Positions 1 through 5,667 are shown, counted from the stretch's first letter. The stretch is DNA of 5,667 nucleotides from an uncultured Erysipelotrichaceae bacterium (GCA_902795755.1 CADBMO010000015.1:1-5667); one strand, 5' to 3'. Made by a program: numbers and translations. The notes: a model not told the origin generated them from the sequence alone.

Positions 1-27
1 ACCAATTAAATATCGATGTAGTCATAG

Positions 28-74
28 TTAAGAACTTTTTATTTTGTGTATAAATTTATCAAACCAGTTCTTAA
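28..74. repeat. Inverted repeat, 9 bp arms, 29-base loop
   Basis: TTAAGAACT at 28-36 is the exact reverse complement of AGTTCTTAA at 66-74, with a further G-U pair possible between 27 and 75. On the minus-strand transcript the arms cover codons 6-8 of the small ORF and its last two codons plus stop, so the mRNA could fold back on this ORF. No U-tract follows the hairpin, so it does not look like a Rho-independent terminator. The inner loop contains the palindrome ATAAATTTAT at 50-59. A role in mRNA stability or translation is possible but unproven. Confidence 0.4.
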
Positions 75-90
75 TCATTCTTTTTATCAT
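28..90 (-). CDS. Possible small ORF: 20-residue cationic amphipathic peptide
   Basis: This small ORF was found by reading the minus strand past the 142-residue gene; its ATG overlaps that gene's TGA in an ATGA arrangement, typical of translational coupling. The product reads MIKRMIKNWFDKFIHKIKSS. Hydrophobic residues 2, 5, 6, 9, 10, 13, 14 and 17 follow i, i+3, i+4 spacing and fall on one face of a helical wheel. Lys, Arg, His, Asn and the single Asp lie mostly on the other face, and the net charge is about +5. No Shine-Dalgarno sequence is seen just upstream, so expression would depend on coupling. It could be a membrane-active peptide, a small toxin-like peptide, or a displaced C-terminal helix of the upstream protein. 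It matches no family I recognise. ORFs this short arise by chance in AT-rich DNA, so being a real gene is an inference. Confidence 0.38.
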   Translation of the reverse strand: MIKRMIKNWFDKFIHKIKSS

Positions 91-515
91 TTTAAGGTTA
101 ATGATGGATATAATTTGCTCAATTCTATATCTAAATTTGGATCTACATATTTTTTTCTAGTTATTTTTCTTAATTGAGTATTCTTAAAGCATTCAATAAT
201 AATTCTTTCTATGTATTGGTCTACCCCAAATGATTTTAGCTCCATCTTAATTTTTATATCATTTTTTATGTAAACCGCTTTTTCTTTTTCATTGCTAACA
301 AACATTTCATTATTATGTTTAGCAAATAAAATTAAGTTATCATCATTTGATAAAACTAAGTTATATTTTCTTTTTAAACTACTACTTTCTATTTTTGAAC
401 ATATATCTTTTTTTAGCCTTATATAATCATTTTCAAACATATAGTCCTTATTAGTGACTTTAAAATAGCTTAATACTAAATAAGACATACTAATTTTTAA
501 TCTTTTTTCTTGCAT
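87..515 (-). CDS. Unrecognised lysine-rich protein, 142 residues
   Basis: The start is ATG at 513-515, supported by a strong ribosome-binding site (GAGGTGAT, about five bases upstream) of the same kind as the other genes here. The product is 142 residues and rich in Lys, Ile, Asn and Glu. It shows no signal peptide, no clear membrane segment and no catalytic motif that I can identify. The N-terminal stretch (about residues 8-20) is moderately hydrophobic. A Lys/Arg cluster (LRKITRKKY, about residues 115-123) near the C-terminus could bind nucleic acid, but that is only a guess. The stop TGA is followed directly by TAA, so the end is firm under any genetic code. The gene lies just after the nucleoside hydrolase terminator and probably has its own promoter inside that hairpin. 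Its stop overlaps the start of a small ORF. I do not recognise the family and assign no function. Confidence 0.72.
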   Translation of the reverse strand: MQEKRLKISMSYLVLSYFKVTNKDYMFENDYIRLKKDICSKIESSSLKRKYNLVLSNDDNLILFAKHNNEMFVSNEKEKAVYIKNDIKIKMELKSFGVDQYIERIIIECFKNTQLRKITRKKYVDPNLDIELSKLYPSLTLK

Positions 516-526
516 AATATCACCTC

Positions 527-558
527 AAATAAAAAAAGTATGATTATTATATCATACT
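527..558 (-). terminator. Rho-independent terminator after nucleoside hydrolase
   Basis: On the minus strand, AGTATGAT (558-551) pairs perfectly with ATCATACT (544-537) across a six-base loop. It is followed by a run of six further T residues, then A and TTT. The 5' arm overlaps the last two bases of the nucleoside hydrolase TAG stop. The stem is AT-rich (8 bp with two G-C pairs), so termination may be partial. It marks the end of the dnaE-led transcription unit, although some readthrough into the 142-residue gene is possible. Confidence 0.65.
546..556 (-). promoter_or_regulatory. Extended -10 promoter for the 142-residue gene
   Basis: The minus strand reads TATGATATAAT, a perfect match to the extended -10 consensus TRTGnTATAAT. 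No good -35 hexamer is seen 16-18 bases upstream, which is acceptable for extended -10 promoters. Transcription would start near 538-540, inside the 3' arm of the terminator hairpin. That would leave a leader of about 25 bases with the GAGGTGAT ribosome-binding site and no intact hairpin. The match is clear, but TATAAT-like sequences are common in AT-rich DNA. Confidence 0.5.
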
Positions 559-1438
559 ATTTTTCAAATTGCTTCATTTTTTTAAAATAATCATTAAATA
601 TTTTATTTCTAAATATATCGATTGCAAAAGTAATCTTATGCTTATCAATGGTTGATTCATACCTTCCATCTTCTAAAATATTTGGACAACTTATATCTTC
701 CGTTTTAAACCAGTCTTCATTTATTAAATATGCAACCGCTGATAAATCCCAAAGAGTTTTACTATTTCCTAATTCATCTTCCTCACTTGTAAAATAATGT
801 TTTTTTAATTTCTCAAAATTATCAGTTAAAAACTTACCTATTTTACTATTATCTAAATAATGTCTTAATTCATAAGTAGTGGTAATTAAGTGTGATGCAA
901 CACCCCTACATGGTATAACGGTAAGTTTTACTTTAGAATTAAACACCATTTTTACACCATTAATATCTTGTTTAAAGTTAAATTCTTTATTCTGACCTAT
1001 CCAAGGTGCGTTACCACCTAACCATATAATCTCAATTCTATCTATTATTTTTGGTTCTTTATTTATTGCGAGTGCGACATTCGTAATTGCACCAATAGCG
1101 ATAATATATGTTTTATCATTTTTTAAGCATATATCAATCATTTTATCAACTGCATCATTAGACTCCATACTATCGGTTGTATATTTAACAGCACCTTTGT
1201 ATACCTTTTTCTTATACTCACTCATACCTATCATATCTAATATTTCAAGAGTACGGTCATAGCTTTTTTCTGTGCCTTCTTCGATTGTGTTAGCTTTTGC
1301 ATAACCACTATTAAAAAAAGGTGCAATGGTAATTGCTTCAACATCAAATGTATCAAGTGATGTCATTAAATACGTTAACGCAAACTGATCATCTATTTCA
1401 TTAAACATATCAGTATCTAATATTACTTTTTTCTTCAT
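557..1438 (-). CDS. Nucleoside hydrolase (IUNH family)
   Basis: This is a cytosolic enzyme predicted to cleave the N-glycosidic bond of nucleosides into a free base and ribose. The product is 293 residues, near the usual length of about 300-320. The N-terminal calcium/ribose motif is present in the DTDxxNExDDQ form (D8, D10, N13, D16, D17), a variant two residues longer than the classic DTDPGxDD. IGAITNVA (115-122) matches the usual GPLTNLA block with its calcium-ligand Thr (T119). WLGGNAP followed by EFN (152-154) and D158 matches the ribose-binding block. D231 in LWDLSAVA corresponds to the C-terminal calcium ligand; the His that often precedes it is Trp here (W230). The base preference (purine, pyrimidine, inosine-uridine) cannot be read from sequence. 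The ATG at 1436-1438 is chosen over a GTG at 1445-1447 because AGGTGAT lies six bases upstream of the ATG. It is the third gene of the dnaE run, 12 bases after the NT5C gene. Confidence 0.9.
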   Translation of the reverse strand: MKKKVILDTDMFNEIDDQFALTYLMTSLDTFDVEAITIAPFFNSGYAKANTIEEGTEKSYDRTLEILDMIGMSEYKKKVYKGAVKYTTDSMESNDAVDKMIDICLKNDKTYIIAIGAITNVALAINKEPKIIDRIEIIWLGGNAPWIGQNKEFNFKQDINGVKMVFNSKVKLTVIPCRGVASHLITTTYELRHYLDNSKIGKFLTDNFEKLKKHYFTSEEDELGNSKTLWDLSAVAYLINEDWFKTEDISCPNILEDGRYESTIDKHKITFAIDIFRNKIFNDYFKKMKQFEK

Positions 1439-1442
1439 CTTT

Positions 1443-1449
1443 ATCACCT
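1443..1449 (-). promoter_or_regulatory. Ribosome-binding site that fixes the nucleoside hydrolase start
   Basis: The minus strand reads AGGTGAT, with its AGGTG core about six bases before the ATG at 1438. An in-frame GTG at 1447-1445 lies inside this sequence and has no Shine-Dalgarno of its own, so it is part of the binding site and not the start. The motif matches those before dnaE and the 142-residue gene. Confidence 0.75.
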
Positions 1450-1450
1450 A

Positions 1451-2038
1451 CTAAATATCATTATTTTGCATAGCATTTATTTTGTTATACAATTCTTTCC
1501 AATCCATAACTATTGGAAGTCCTTCGGTTCTATTTTTATTATAGCTTGTACCCATTATGCATACATTCACGCCACCATTTTTTAACTTAATGCAATTCCC
1601 AACGTTATCATCAAACATTATATCAACGTTTTCTTCCTTACATTCTTTTGTTTTATTAGTATCTTTTGTAATAACTAGTTTAGTGTAATTAATACTATTT
1701 TTATTAAGCCACTTAATAGTTGTACCATATGCATTTTTATAATGTCTATCTGGCCTATTTGTTAATATAATAAGTTCGTGGCCGTCATCTAATAGTTTAT
1801 CCATGTAATATTTTGCACCATCTCTTACTTCTAATCTTGATGCAAACTCTTCCATATACTTGCACAAATAATCTTCTATTTCTTCATTGGTTAAATCATA
1901 TTTACCTCTTGTAACATGCCTTGCATTTTCGTCAATAACACCACGATTCCTTAAACTTTTATCAAGTTTTTTCATTTCTACTTCTAATAATTTATCAAAA
2001 TCGGTTATGACATTATCCATATCCAACCCTATTCTCAT
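1451..2038 (-). CDS. 5'(3')-deoxyribonucleotidase-like HAD phosphatase (NT5C type)
   Basis: This is a predicted soluble HAD-superfamily phosphatase that removes phosphate from nucleoside monophosphates, by similarity to the NT5C family; its substrate is not proven. The product is 195 residues, normal for the family. HAD motif I is at the N-terminus (DMDNV, nucleophile D6 and acid/base D8). A helical cap region occupies about residues 15-75. Motif II is ILTNRP (T93). Motif III is a Lys among K125-K134. Motif IV is MFDDN (D143, D144), which binds magnesium. All catalytic positions are filled, so it looks active. The ATG is preceded by AAGGAG seven bases upstream, lying within the end of dnaE. 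The gap to the dnaE stop is one base, which implies co-transcription and probably translational coupling. It is followed by nucleoside hydrolase, so the pair could convert dNMP/NMP to nucleoside and then to base. Similar HAD proteins act on other small phosphates, so the substrate remains uncertain. Confidence 0.85.
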   Translation of the reverse strand: MRIGLDMDNVITDFDKLLEVEMKKLDKSLRNRGVIDENARHVTRGKYDLTNEEIEDYLCKYMEEFASRLEVRDGAKYYMDKLLDDGHELIILTNRPDRHYKNAYGTTIKWLNKNSINYTKLVITKDTNKTKECKEENVDIMFDDNVGNCIKLKNGGVNVCIMGTSYNKNRTEGLPIVMDWKELYNKINAMQNNDI

Positions 2039-2039
2039 G

Positions 2040-4892
2040 TTAACACTCCTTTATATCACTTACTACTATCTGCAATTTAGACATCCTTTTTTCAACTTTT
2101 CCAAATACTTTATAAATACCTGGTACATTTAGGTTAAAGAACCTTTCATATGCTTTAGGGAACAATACTAAATCAACCATTCCATAAGAATCACTAGCAG
2201 ATATAAACATCATCTTATCACCATTTTTTGTATCTATCTGTTTTTTTCTTTCAAAGTATAAAACTATGTTTATGTTTTTATCAAAGTAATTACTTAGTTT
2301 GTTTGTAGTTATGCTATTTTCATTTGTGTACATATTAGTTGGATGATTTGATAAATACATTCCATATAAATCTTTTTCTATTTTCGTTAATTCTTCTTTT
2401 GAATACTCTTCATATTCCTTTAATTCTGGCTTAATTATTAATGATTCATCTAGATCTTTAGCAAGTTCAGCATAGTTAAAGGCTTCATCTAAGTTTTCTA
2501 TCATTGTCCTTCTATTTATACCAAATTCATCAAGACAACCTGCTAATATAAGTGTTTCTATAACATTTCTTCCAAGTTTACTTAAGCGCATAACAACATC
2601 TAAGTATGAAGAAAAAGACTCATATTCTCTTTCCTTTTGTATTTCACGGCACGTAAGTGTTCCAATACCTTTTATCATTGCAAGTGAATATTCAATTTTA
2701 TTATTATGAATCTTATATTCATATGTTGATGTGTTAATTGATGGTTTTTCTATCTCAATTCCAAATGATTTAACTTCATCTATAATTGATTTTGTTTTGC
2801 CAGACGTCGATATTGAATTATTTAATGCCTCACATATGAATTCTTTAGGATAGTGAACTTTTAAGTATGCTATTTTATATCCCATTATTGCATAACACAC
2901 TGAGTGTGCCTTGTTAAATCCATAATTAGCAAATTTAAGTATCAAATCGTATACTTTTATAGCAATTTCTTTAGTATAACCATTTTTTAAACAACCATTT
3001 ATAAAACGTTCTTTATAAGATAAAAGTAAATCTTCTTTTTTCTTACTCATTGCACGTCTTAAATTATCAGCGTCACTAAATGAAAAACCTGCTAATTTAC
3101 TTGCAATTTGCATAATTTGTTCCTGATATATTATTATTCCATAAGTATCTTCTAAAATATCTTTCAAATCTTCATGTATATAAGTTACCTTTTCTTTTTT
3201 ATGCTTTCTATTTACATAAGTAGGTATATTATCAATAGGTCCTGGTCTAAATAACGCAACCGCTGCAATTAAATCATTTATGTTATCTGGCTTTAAATCC
3301 ATAACAAATTTTTTCATACCAGATGACTCAAATTGAAATATTCCGTCCAAATTACCCGAATGAAACAATTCATAAGTTTTTTTATCATCTAATGGTATAT
3401 CATTAAAATTAACACCTGTTATTTTAGTTATATGATCAATCATTGTTAGATTTTTAAGGCCTAAAAAATCCATTTTTAATAGTCCCAACTCTTCAATATA
3501 ATTCATGGTATAACCACATAAATACGTTCCATCACCATTCATGTGAAGTGGTACATAATTCTTTAGTTCTTTATTTGAAATTATAATACCTGCAGCATGA
3601 GATGATGAATGTCTTTTAATTCCTTCTAAGTGCATGGATACATCATACACCTTTTTTAACGTTTCATCAGTTGATATTATTCTTTTAACCTTAGGTAATG
3701 TCAATTGATAATTTAAATCTTTTTTGTCATCAAAAGATTTAACTAATTCATCAACTTTGTAAGAGCTAACCTCAAATATTTTGGCAACATCCCTTATAAC
3801 TTGCTTTGCAAGTAGATTAGAAAAAGTAATTATTCCGCAAACTTTATTATTACCATACTTTTCAGTTACATATTTAATGACGTCTTCTCTTTTATCAGCA
3901 TCAAAGTCAACATCAATATCAGGCATGGTAACCCTTTGAGGATTTAAAAATCTTTCAAATAATAAATCATATTTTATAGGATCAACGTCAGCGATTCCTA
4001 AAGAGTATGATACTAAAGATGAAGCGGCAGAACCCCTTGTATTAACCATAATACTATTTTTTTTAGCATACTTAACATAATCCCATACAACTAAAAAATA
4101 ATTACAAAAACCCATTTTATTAATCACGGTTAATTCATACTTTAATCTATTCATATAAACATCAGTAACATTATTATTTAATCTTTTCTTTAAACCAACC
4201 AAACATAGTTTGCTTAAATACTCAAAAGGATTTTCTATATTATATATTGGTAGTAAATCATTTTTCTTTTCAATCTTTAAATTACATTTATTTGCAAAAT
4301 ATATAGTTGTTTTTTTATCATACGAATCAAGCTCGGTATCCAAGTATACGTTTGTATTATCAAATTCCTTATCATCAATTTTATATAGATACTTTAAATA
4401 TTTTTCATCACTTTTTTCAAGACATAAAGTCCGTTTCACGTATACCTTATTACCCTCTATTTTTTCTCTTTCAATTAATGATGAGTATCCTATAAAAAAA
4501 TTATCATTATAATCAAAAAAATGATCTTTATATTCCATATACTCATATGGTAAAATTATTAATAAATTTGATAAATGTTTTAGCAATTTTTTTTCTGTTA
4601 GTTCACCTTCGTTTTTTAAAGTATTAATATTACATAAATTTTGATATCCCTCATAATTTTTAGCATATAAAAGAACTTTATATTCTATATTTATTTCAAG
4701 CCCAATAATAGGTTTAATATTATTCTTTAAACACTTGTTATAAAACTCCATGGTACCATACAAATTATCATCACATATTGCACAAGTATCAATACCTAGA
4801 TTGGTGATCTTATCAATCAAACTATCTACTTTAATTAAACTAGTTAATAACGTATAATCAGTTTTAATAAATAATGGAACATAATTATTCAT
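2040..4892 (-). CDS. dnaE: DNA polymerase III alpha subunit, DnaE type
   Basis: This is the replicative DNA polymerase alpha subunit, which extends primers at the fork; in Firmicutes with PolC, DnaE mainly extends RNA primers on the lagging strand. The product is 950 residues, shorter than Bacillus DnaE (about 1,100). Domains in order: N-terminal PHP (about 1-215), palm/thumb/fingers (about 225-760), helix-hairpin-helix (about 769-812) and OB fold (about 870-945). Palm motifs are RGSAA (286-290), LLFERFLNP (310-318), PDIDVDF with catalytic D327 and D329, and MDFLGL with the third Asp, D475. RPGP (549-552), YQEQIMQIASKLAGFS (589-604) and FANYGFNKAHS (654-664) are strongly conserved. The PHP metal ligands are lost: the HxHxH region reads PLFIK (6-10) and TDH is CDD, so PHP hydrolase or proofreading activity is unlikely. 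The ATG has AAGGTGA about five bases upstream. It heads the minus-strand run and is divergent from rpmB; I see no convincing promoter for it. It is not PolC, since no exonuclease domain interrupts PHP. Confidence 0.97.
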   Translation of the reverse strand: MNNYVPLFIKTDYTLLTSLIKVDSLIDKITNLGIDTCAICDDNLYGTMEFYNKCLKNNIKPIIGLEINIEYKVLLYAKNYEGYQNLCNINTLKNEGELTEKKLLKHLSNLLIILPYEYMEYKDHFFDYNDNFFIGYSSLIEREKIEGNKVYVKRTLCLEKSDEKYLKYLYKIDDKEFDNTNVYLDTELDSYDKKTTIYFANKCNLKIEKKNDLLPIYNIENPFEYLSKLCLVGLKKRLNNNVTDVYMNRLKYELTVINKMGFCNYFLVVWDYVKYAKKNSIMVNTRGSAASSLVSYSLGIADVDPIKYDLLFERFLNPQRVTMPDIDVDFDADKREDVIKYVTEKYGNNKVCGIITFSNLLAKQVIRDVAKIFEVSSYKVDELVKSFDDKKDLNYQLTLPKVKRIISTDETLKKVYDVSMHLEGIKRHSSSHAAGIIISNKELKNYVPLHMNGDGTYLCGYTMNYIEELGLLKMDFLGLKNLTMIDHITKITGVNFNDIPLDDKKTYELFHSGNLDGIFQFESSGMKKFVMDLKPDNINDLIAAVALFRPGPIDNIPTYVNRKHKKEKVTYIHEDLKDILEDTYGIIIYQEQIMQIASKLAGFSFSDADNLRRAMSKKKEDLLLSYKERFINGCLKNGYTKEIAIKVYDLILKFANYGFNKAHSVCYAIMGYKIAYLKVHYPKEFICEALNNSISTSGKTKSIIDEVKSFGIEIEKPSINTSTYEYKIHNNKIEYSLAMIKGIGTLTCREIQKEREYESFSSYLDVVMRLSKLGRNVIETLILAGCLDEFGINRRTMIENLDEAFNYAELAKDLDESLIIKPELKEYEEYSKEELTKIEKDLYGMYLSNHPTNMYTNENSITTNKLSNYFDKNINIVLYFERKKQIDTKNGDKMMFISASDSYGMVDLVLFPKAYERFFNLNVPGIYKVFGKVEKRMSKLQIVVSDIKEC

Positions 4893-4952
4893 AAAATCAC
4901 CTTCTTTACATAATTATTTTACTACAAATAAGGATTTTTTCCTAATTTTAAT

Positions 4953-4981
4953 TTGACTATTTTTAAATAATATGTTAAAGT
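4953..4981 (+). promoter_or_regulatory. Probable sigma-A promoter for rpmB
   Basis: TTGACT (4953-4958) is a five-of-six match to the -35 consensus. After a 17-base spacer comes TAAAGT (4976-4981), four of six for the -10, preceded by TATGT, which supplies the extended -10 TRTGn motif. Transcription would start near 4988, giving a leader of about 28 bases to the rpmB ATG. The spacing and extended element make this the best promoter in the 123-base gap between dnaE and rpmB. Confidence 0.6.
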
Positions 4982-5015
4982 TATATAGCGATTAAGTTTT
5001 AAAGGAGGAATTATT

Positions 5016-5183
5016 ATGGCTAAAAAAGTAACTGAAAGAAAACCTTTACACGGAAATGCTCGTTCTCACGCTTTAAACGCTACTAAAAAAATACAAAAAT
5101 TAAATATGCAAACAGTTGTTGTTAACGGTGAAAAAGTTAAAATGAGTACAAGGGAAGCTAAAAAAATTAGAAAAAGTAATTAA
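5016..5183 (+). CDS. rpmB: 50S ribosomal protein L28
   Basis: This is a structural protein of the large ribosomal subunit. The product is 55 residues, slightly short against the usual 60-odd. The signature block GNARSHALNATKK (13-25) and the following QTVVVNGEKVKMSTREAKK strand-and-helix segment match bacterial L28. There are no Cys residues, so it is the zinc-free form; the usual ITGK-type N-terminal segment is replaced by VTERKPLH. The C-terminus stops soon after the STRxxK block. The ATG is preceded by AAAGGAGG with seven bases of spacing, the strongest ribosome-binding site in the window, as expected for a highly expressed gene. It has its own promoter and stands alone between divergent dnaE and the convergent pilin-like gene, with a terminator immediately downstream. 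Confidence 0.93.
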   Translation: MAKKVTERKPLHGNARSHALNATKKIQKLNMQTVVVNGEKVKMSTREAKKIRKSN

Positions 5184-5189
5184 TAAATA

Positions 5190-5216
5190 AAAAGCACTTT
5201 AATAAGTGCTTTTTTT
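5190..5216. terminator. Bidirectional Rho-independent terminator
   Basis: AAAAGCACTT (5190-5199) pairs perfectly with AAGTGCTTTT (5204-5213) across the loop TAAT. On the plus strand the stem ends in a T-run to 5216, terminating rpmB seven bases after its stop. On the minus strand the same stem is followed by TTTTATTTATTA, so it can also terminate the pilin-like gene, whose stop codon lies in the plus-strand T-run. Its position between convergent genes supports dual use. Confidence 0.85.
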
Positions 5217-5667
5217 ATTCTTCATCTATTACTCCTTCGTCTGATGACCCGGTTTCTTGTTCAACTTCAGATTCTTCGGTTTCAGTTTCTTCATAAGAAG
5301 ATGAATTAGAAGAACTAAATATATATTTAAAGCCATCAAATGTATATCCTTTTTCACCAGTTTCAAGTGTTTGTACTTTATATTTATCTTGTAATTCGGC
5401 ACTTAAATCCCTACATACTTTGGTTTCGTTTTGTTCATTTGAGGACCATTGCCTTTTATTAATTCTTGGATTCATTAAATCTTCTTCCAAATATCCAGCT
5501 TCAACTAACTTTGAAATACTTACACAGCTATCTTCATCTAGTTGCCCACCAGTTGCAATATATGCTTCTGCATTATTTACTATCTCTCTAGCAGCCTCAA
5601 ATTTTGTTTTATCCTTTCCTGAATTAAAACTTCTAATTAGTGCTGTTGCAGATACTGTTATTATAAG
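5215..5667 (-). CDS. Pilin/pseudopilin-like protein with acidic tail (partial, N-terminus outside window)
   Basis: The frame is open to the right edge, so the true start lies outside; 150 residues are visible. The visible N-terminus (about 1-13, LIITVSATALIRS) looks like the end of a hydrophobic membrane helix. It is followed by an amphipathic stretch (KFEAAREIVNNAEAYIATG, 22-40), then a segment with SISKLVEAGYLEEDLMNP (50-67). This order resembles Gram-positive type IV pilin/pseudopilin-like proteins, in which a hydrophobic N-helix leads to an AAExY helix and a GYL..xlxNP element. Two Cys (C48, C85) flank that element and could form a disulfide outside the cell. The C-terminal third is Ser-rich and then strongly acidic (about 13 Asp/Glu in residues 126-150, no Lys or Arg), probably disordered. 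The prepilin cleavage motif would lie outside the window, so the family call is by inference. It could instead be another single-pass surface protein. It converges on rpmB and shares its terminator. Confidence 0.6.
   Translation of the reverse strand, partial: LIITVSATALIRSFNSGKDKTKFEAAREIVNNAEAYIATGGQLDEDSCVSISKLVEAGYLEEDLMNPRINKRQWSSNEQNETKVCRDLSAELQDKYKVQTLETGEKGYTFDGFKYIFSSSNSSSYEETETEESEVEQETGSSDEGVIDEE

Noticed and set aside
1..25. Possible ORF starting at 25 on the minus strand and leaving the window
   Set aside because: Only eight codons are visible and no ribosome-binding site precedes the ATG, so it cannot be supported.
84..89. Mycoplasma code with TGA read as Trp
   Set aside because: Trp is TGG in dnaE, the NT5C gene and the hydrolase, and the TGA at 87-89 is followed at once by in-frame TAA.
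87..90. Programmed frameshift joining the 142-residue protein to the small ORF
   Set aside because: The sequence before the stop (ACC TTA AAA TGA) is not a canonical -1 slippery heptamer; coupling by ATGA is simpler. A recent one-base indel splitting a longer gene cannot be fully excluded.
1445..1447. GTG start for the nucleoside hydrolase
   Set aside because: The GTG lies within the AGGTGAT ribosome-binding site of the better ATG at 1438 and has no such site of its own.
1887..2132. Plus-strand open frame of 81 codons
   Set aside because: It lies antisense to the NT5C and dnaE genes, has no ribosome-binding site and shows no family features; a shadow of the minus-strand coding.
4210..4512. 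Plus-strand open frames of 100 and 62 codons inside dnaE
   Set aside because: Both are antisense to the conserved dnaE frame, Phe/Ser/Tyr-rich from reversed Lys/Asp/Glu codons, and lack translation signals.
4930..4943. AGGA/TCCT inverted repeat between dnaE and rpmB
   Set aside because: Only four base pairs around a T-run; too weak to call an operator or terminator.
4893..4990. Promoter for dnaE on the minus strand
   Set aside because: Several TAAAAT and TATTAT sequences occur but none has an acceptable -35 or TGn extension, so no position can be chosen over AT-rich background.
5488..5490. TTG as start of the right-end gene
   Set aside because: The frame remains open to the window edge and encodes pilin-like sequence upstream, so the codon is an internal Leu.

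Overview
The window is AT-rich chromosomal DNA from a bacterium, most likely a low-GC Firmicutes/Bacilli lineage, possibly one of the small-genome groups related to Mollicutes. The evidence is the base composition, the strong AGGAGG or AGGTGA ribosome-binding sites before nearly every gene, a short Cys-free ribosomal protein L28, and a DnaE that aligns best with the Bacillus-type enzyme. Tryptophan is encoded by TGG and TGA is used as a stop, so there is no sign of the Mycoplasma code. I cannot name the species, and there are no clear signs of phage, insertion sequences or CRISPR.

Layout from right to left. At 5215-5667 (minus, cut by the window edge) lies the C-terminal part of a membrane-anchored, pilin-like protein with an acidic tail. 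It converges on rpmB (5016-5183, plus), and the two share a compact bidirectional terminator. rpmB has a recognisable promoter. Leftward and divergent from rpmB runs a tight minus-strand run of dnaE (4892-2040), an NT5C-type 5'-deoxyribonucleotidase-like HAD phosphatase (2038-1451) and a nucleoside hydrolase (1438-557), with gaps of 1 and 12 bases. A hairpin terminator overlaps the hydrolase stop codon. Beyond it lies an unrecognised 142-residue lysine-rich protein (515-87), whose stop overlaps the start of a possible 20-residue amphipathic cationic peptide (90-28).

The dnaE run joins DNA synthesis to two enzymes predicted to dephosphorylate nucleotides and release free bases, which suggests control or salvage of the nucleotide pool; that link is inferred from gene order only. 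The points most worth a second look are the ATGA-coupled small peptide ORF, the perfect extended -10 promoter buried inside the terminator hairpin upstream of the unknown gene, and the compact DnaE, which has lost its PHP metal ligands and the usual GPG before its RGS motif. I found no complete novel defence or mobile system.
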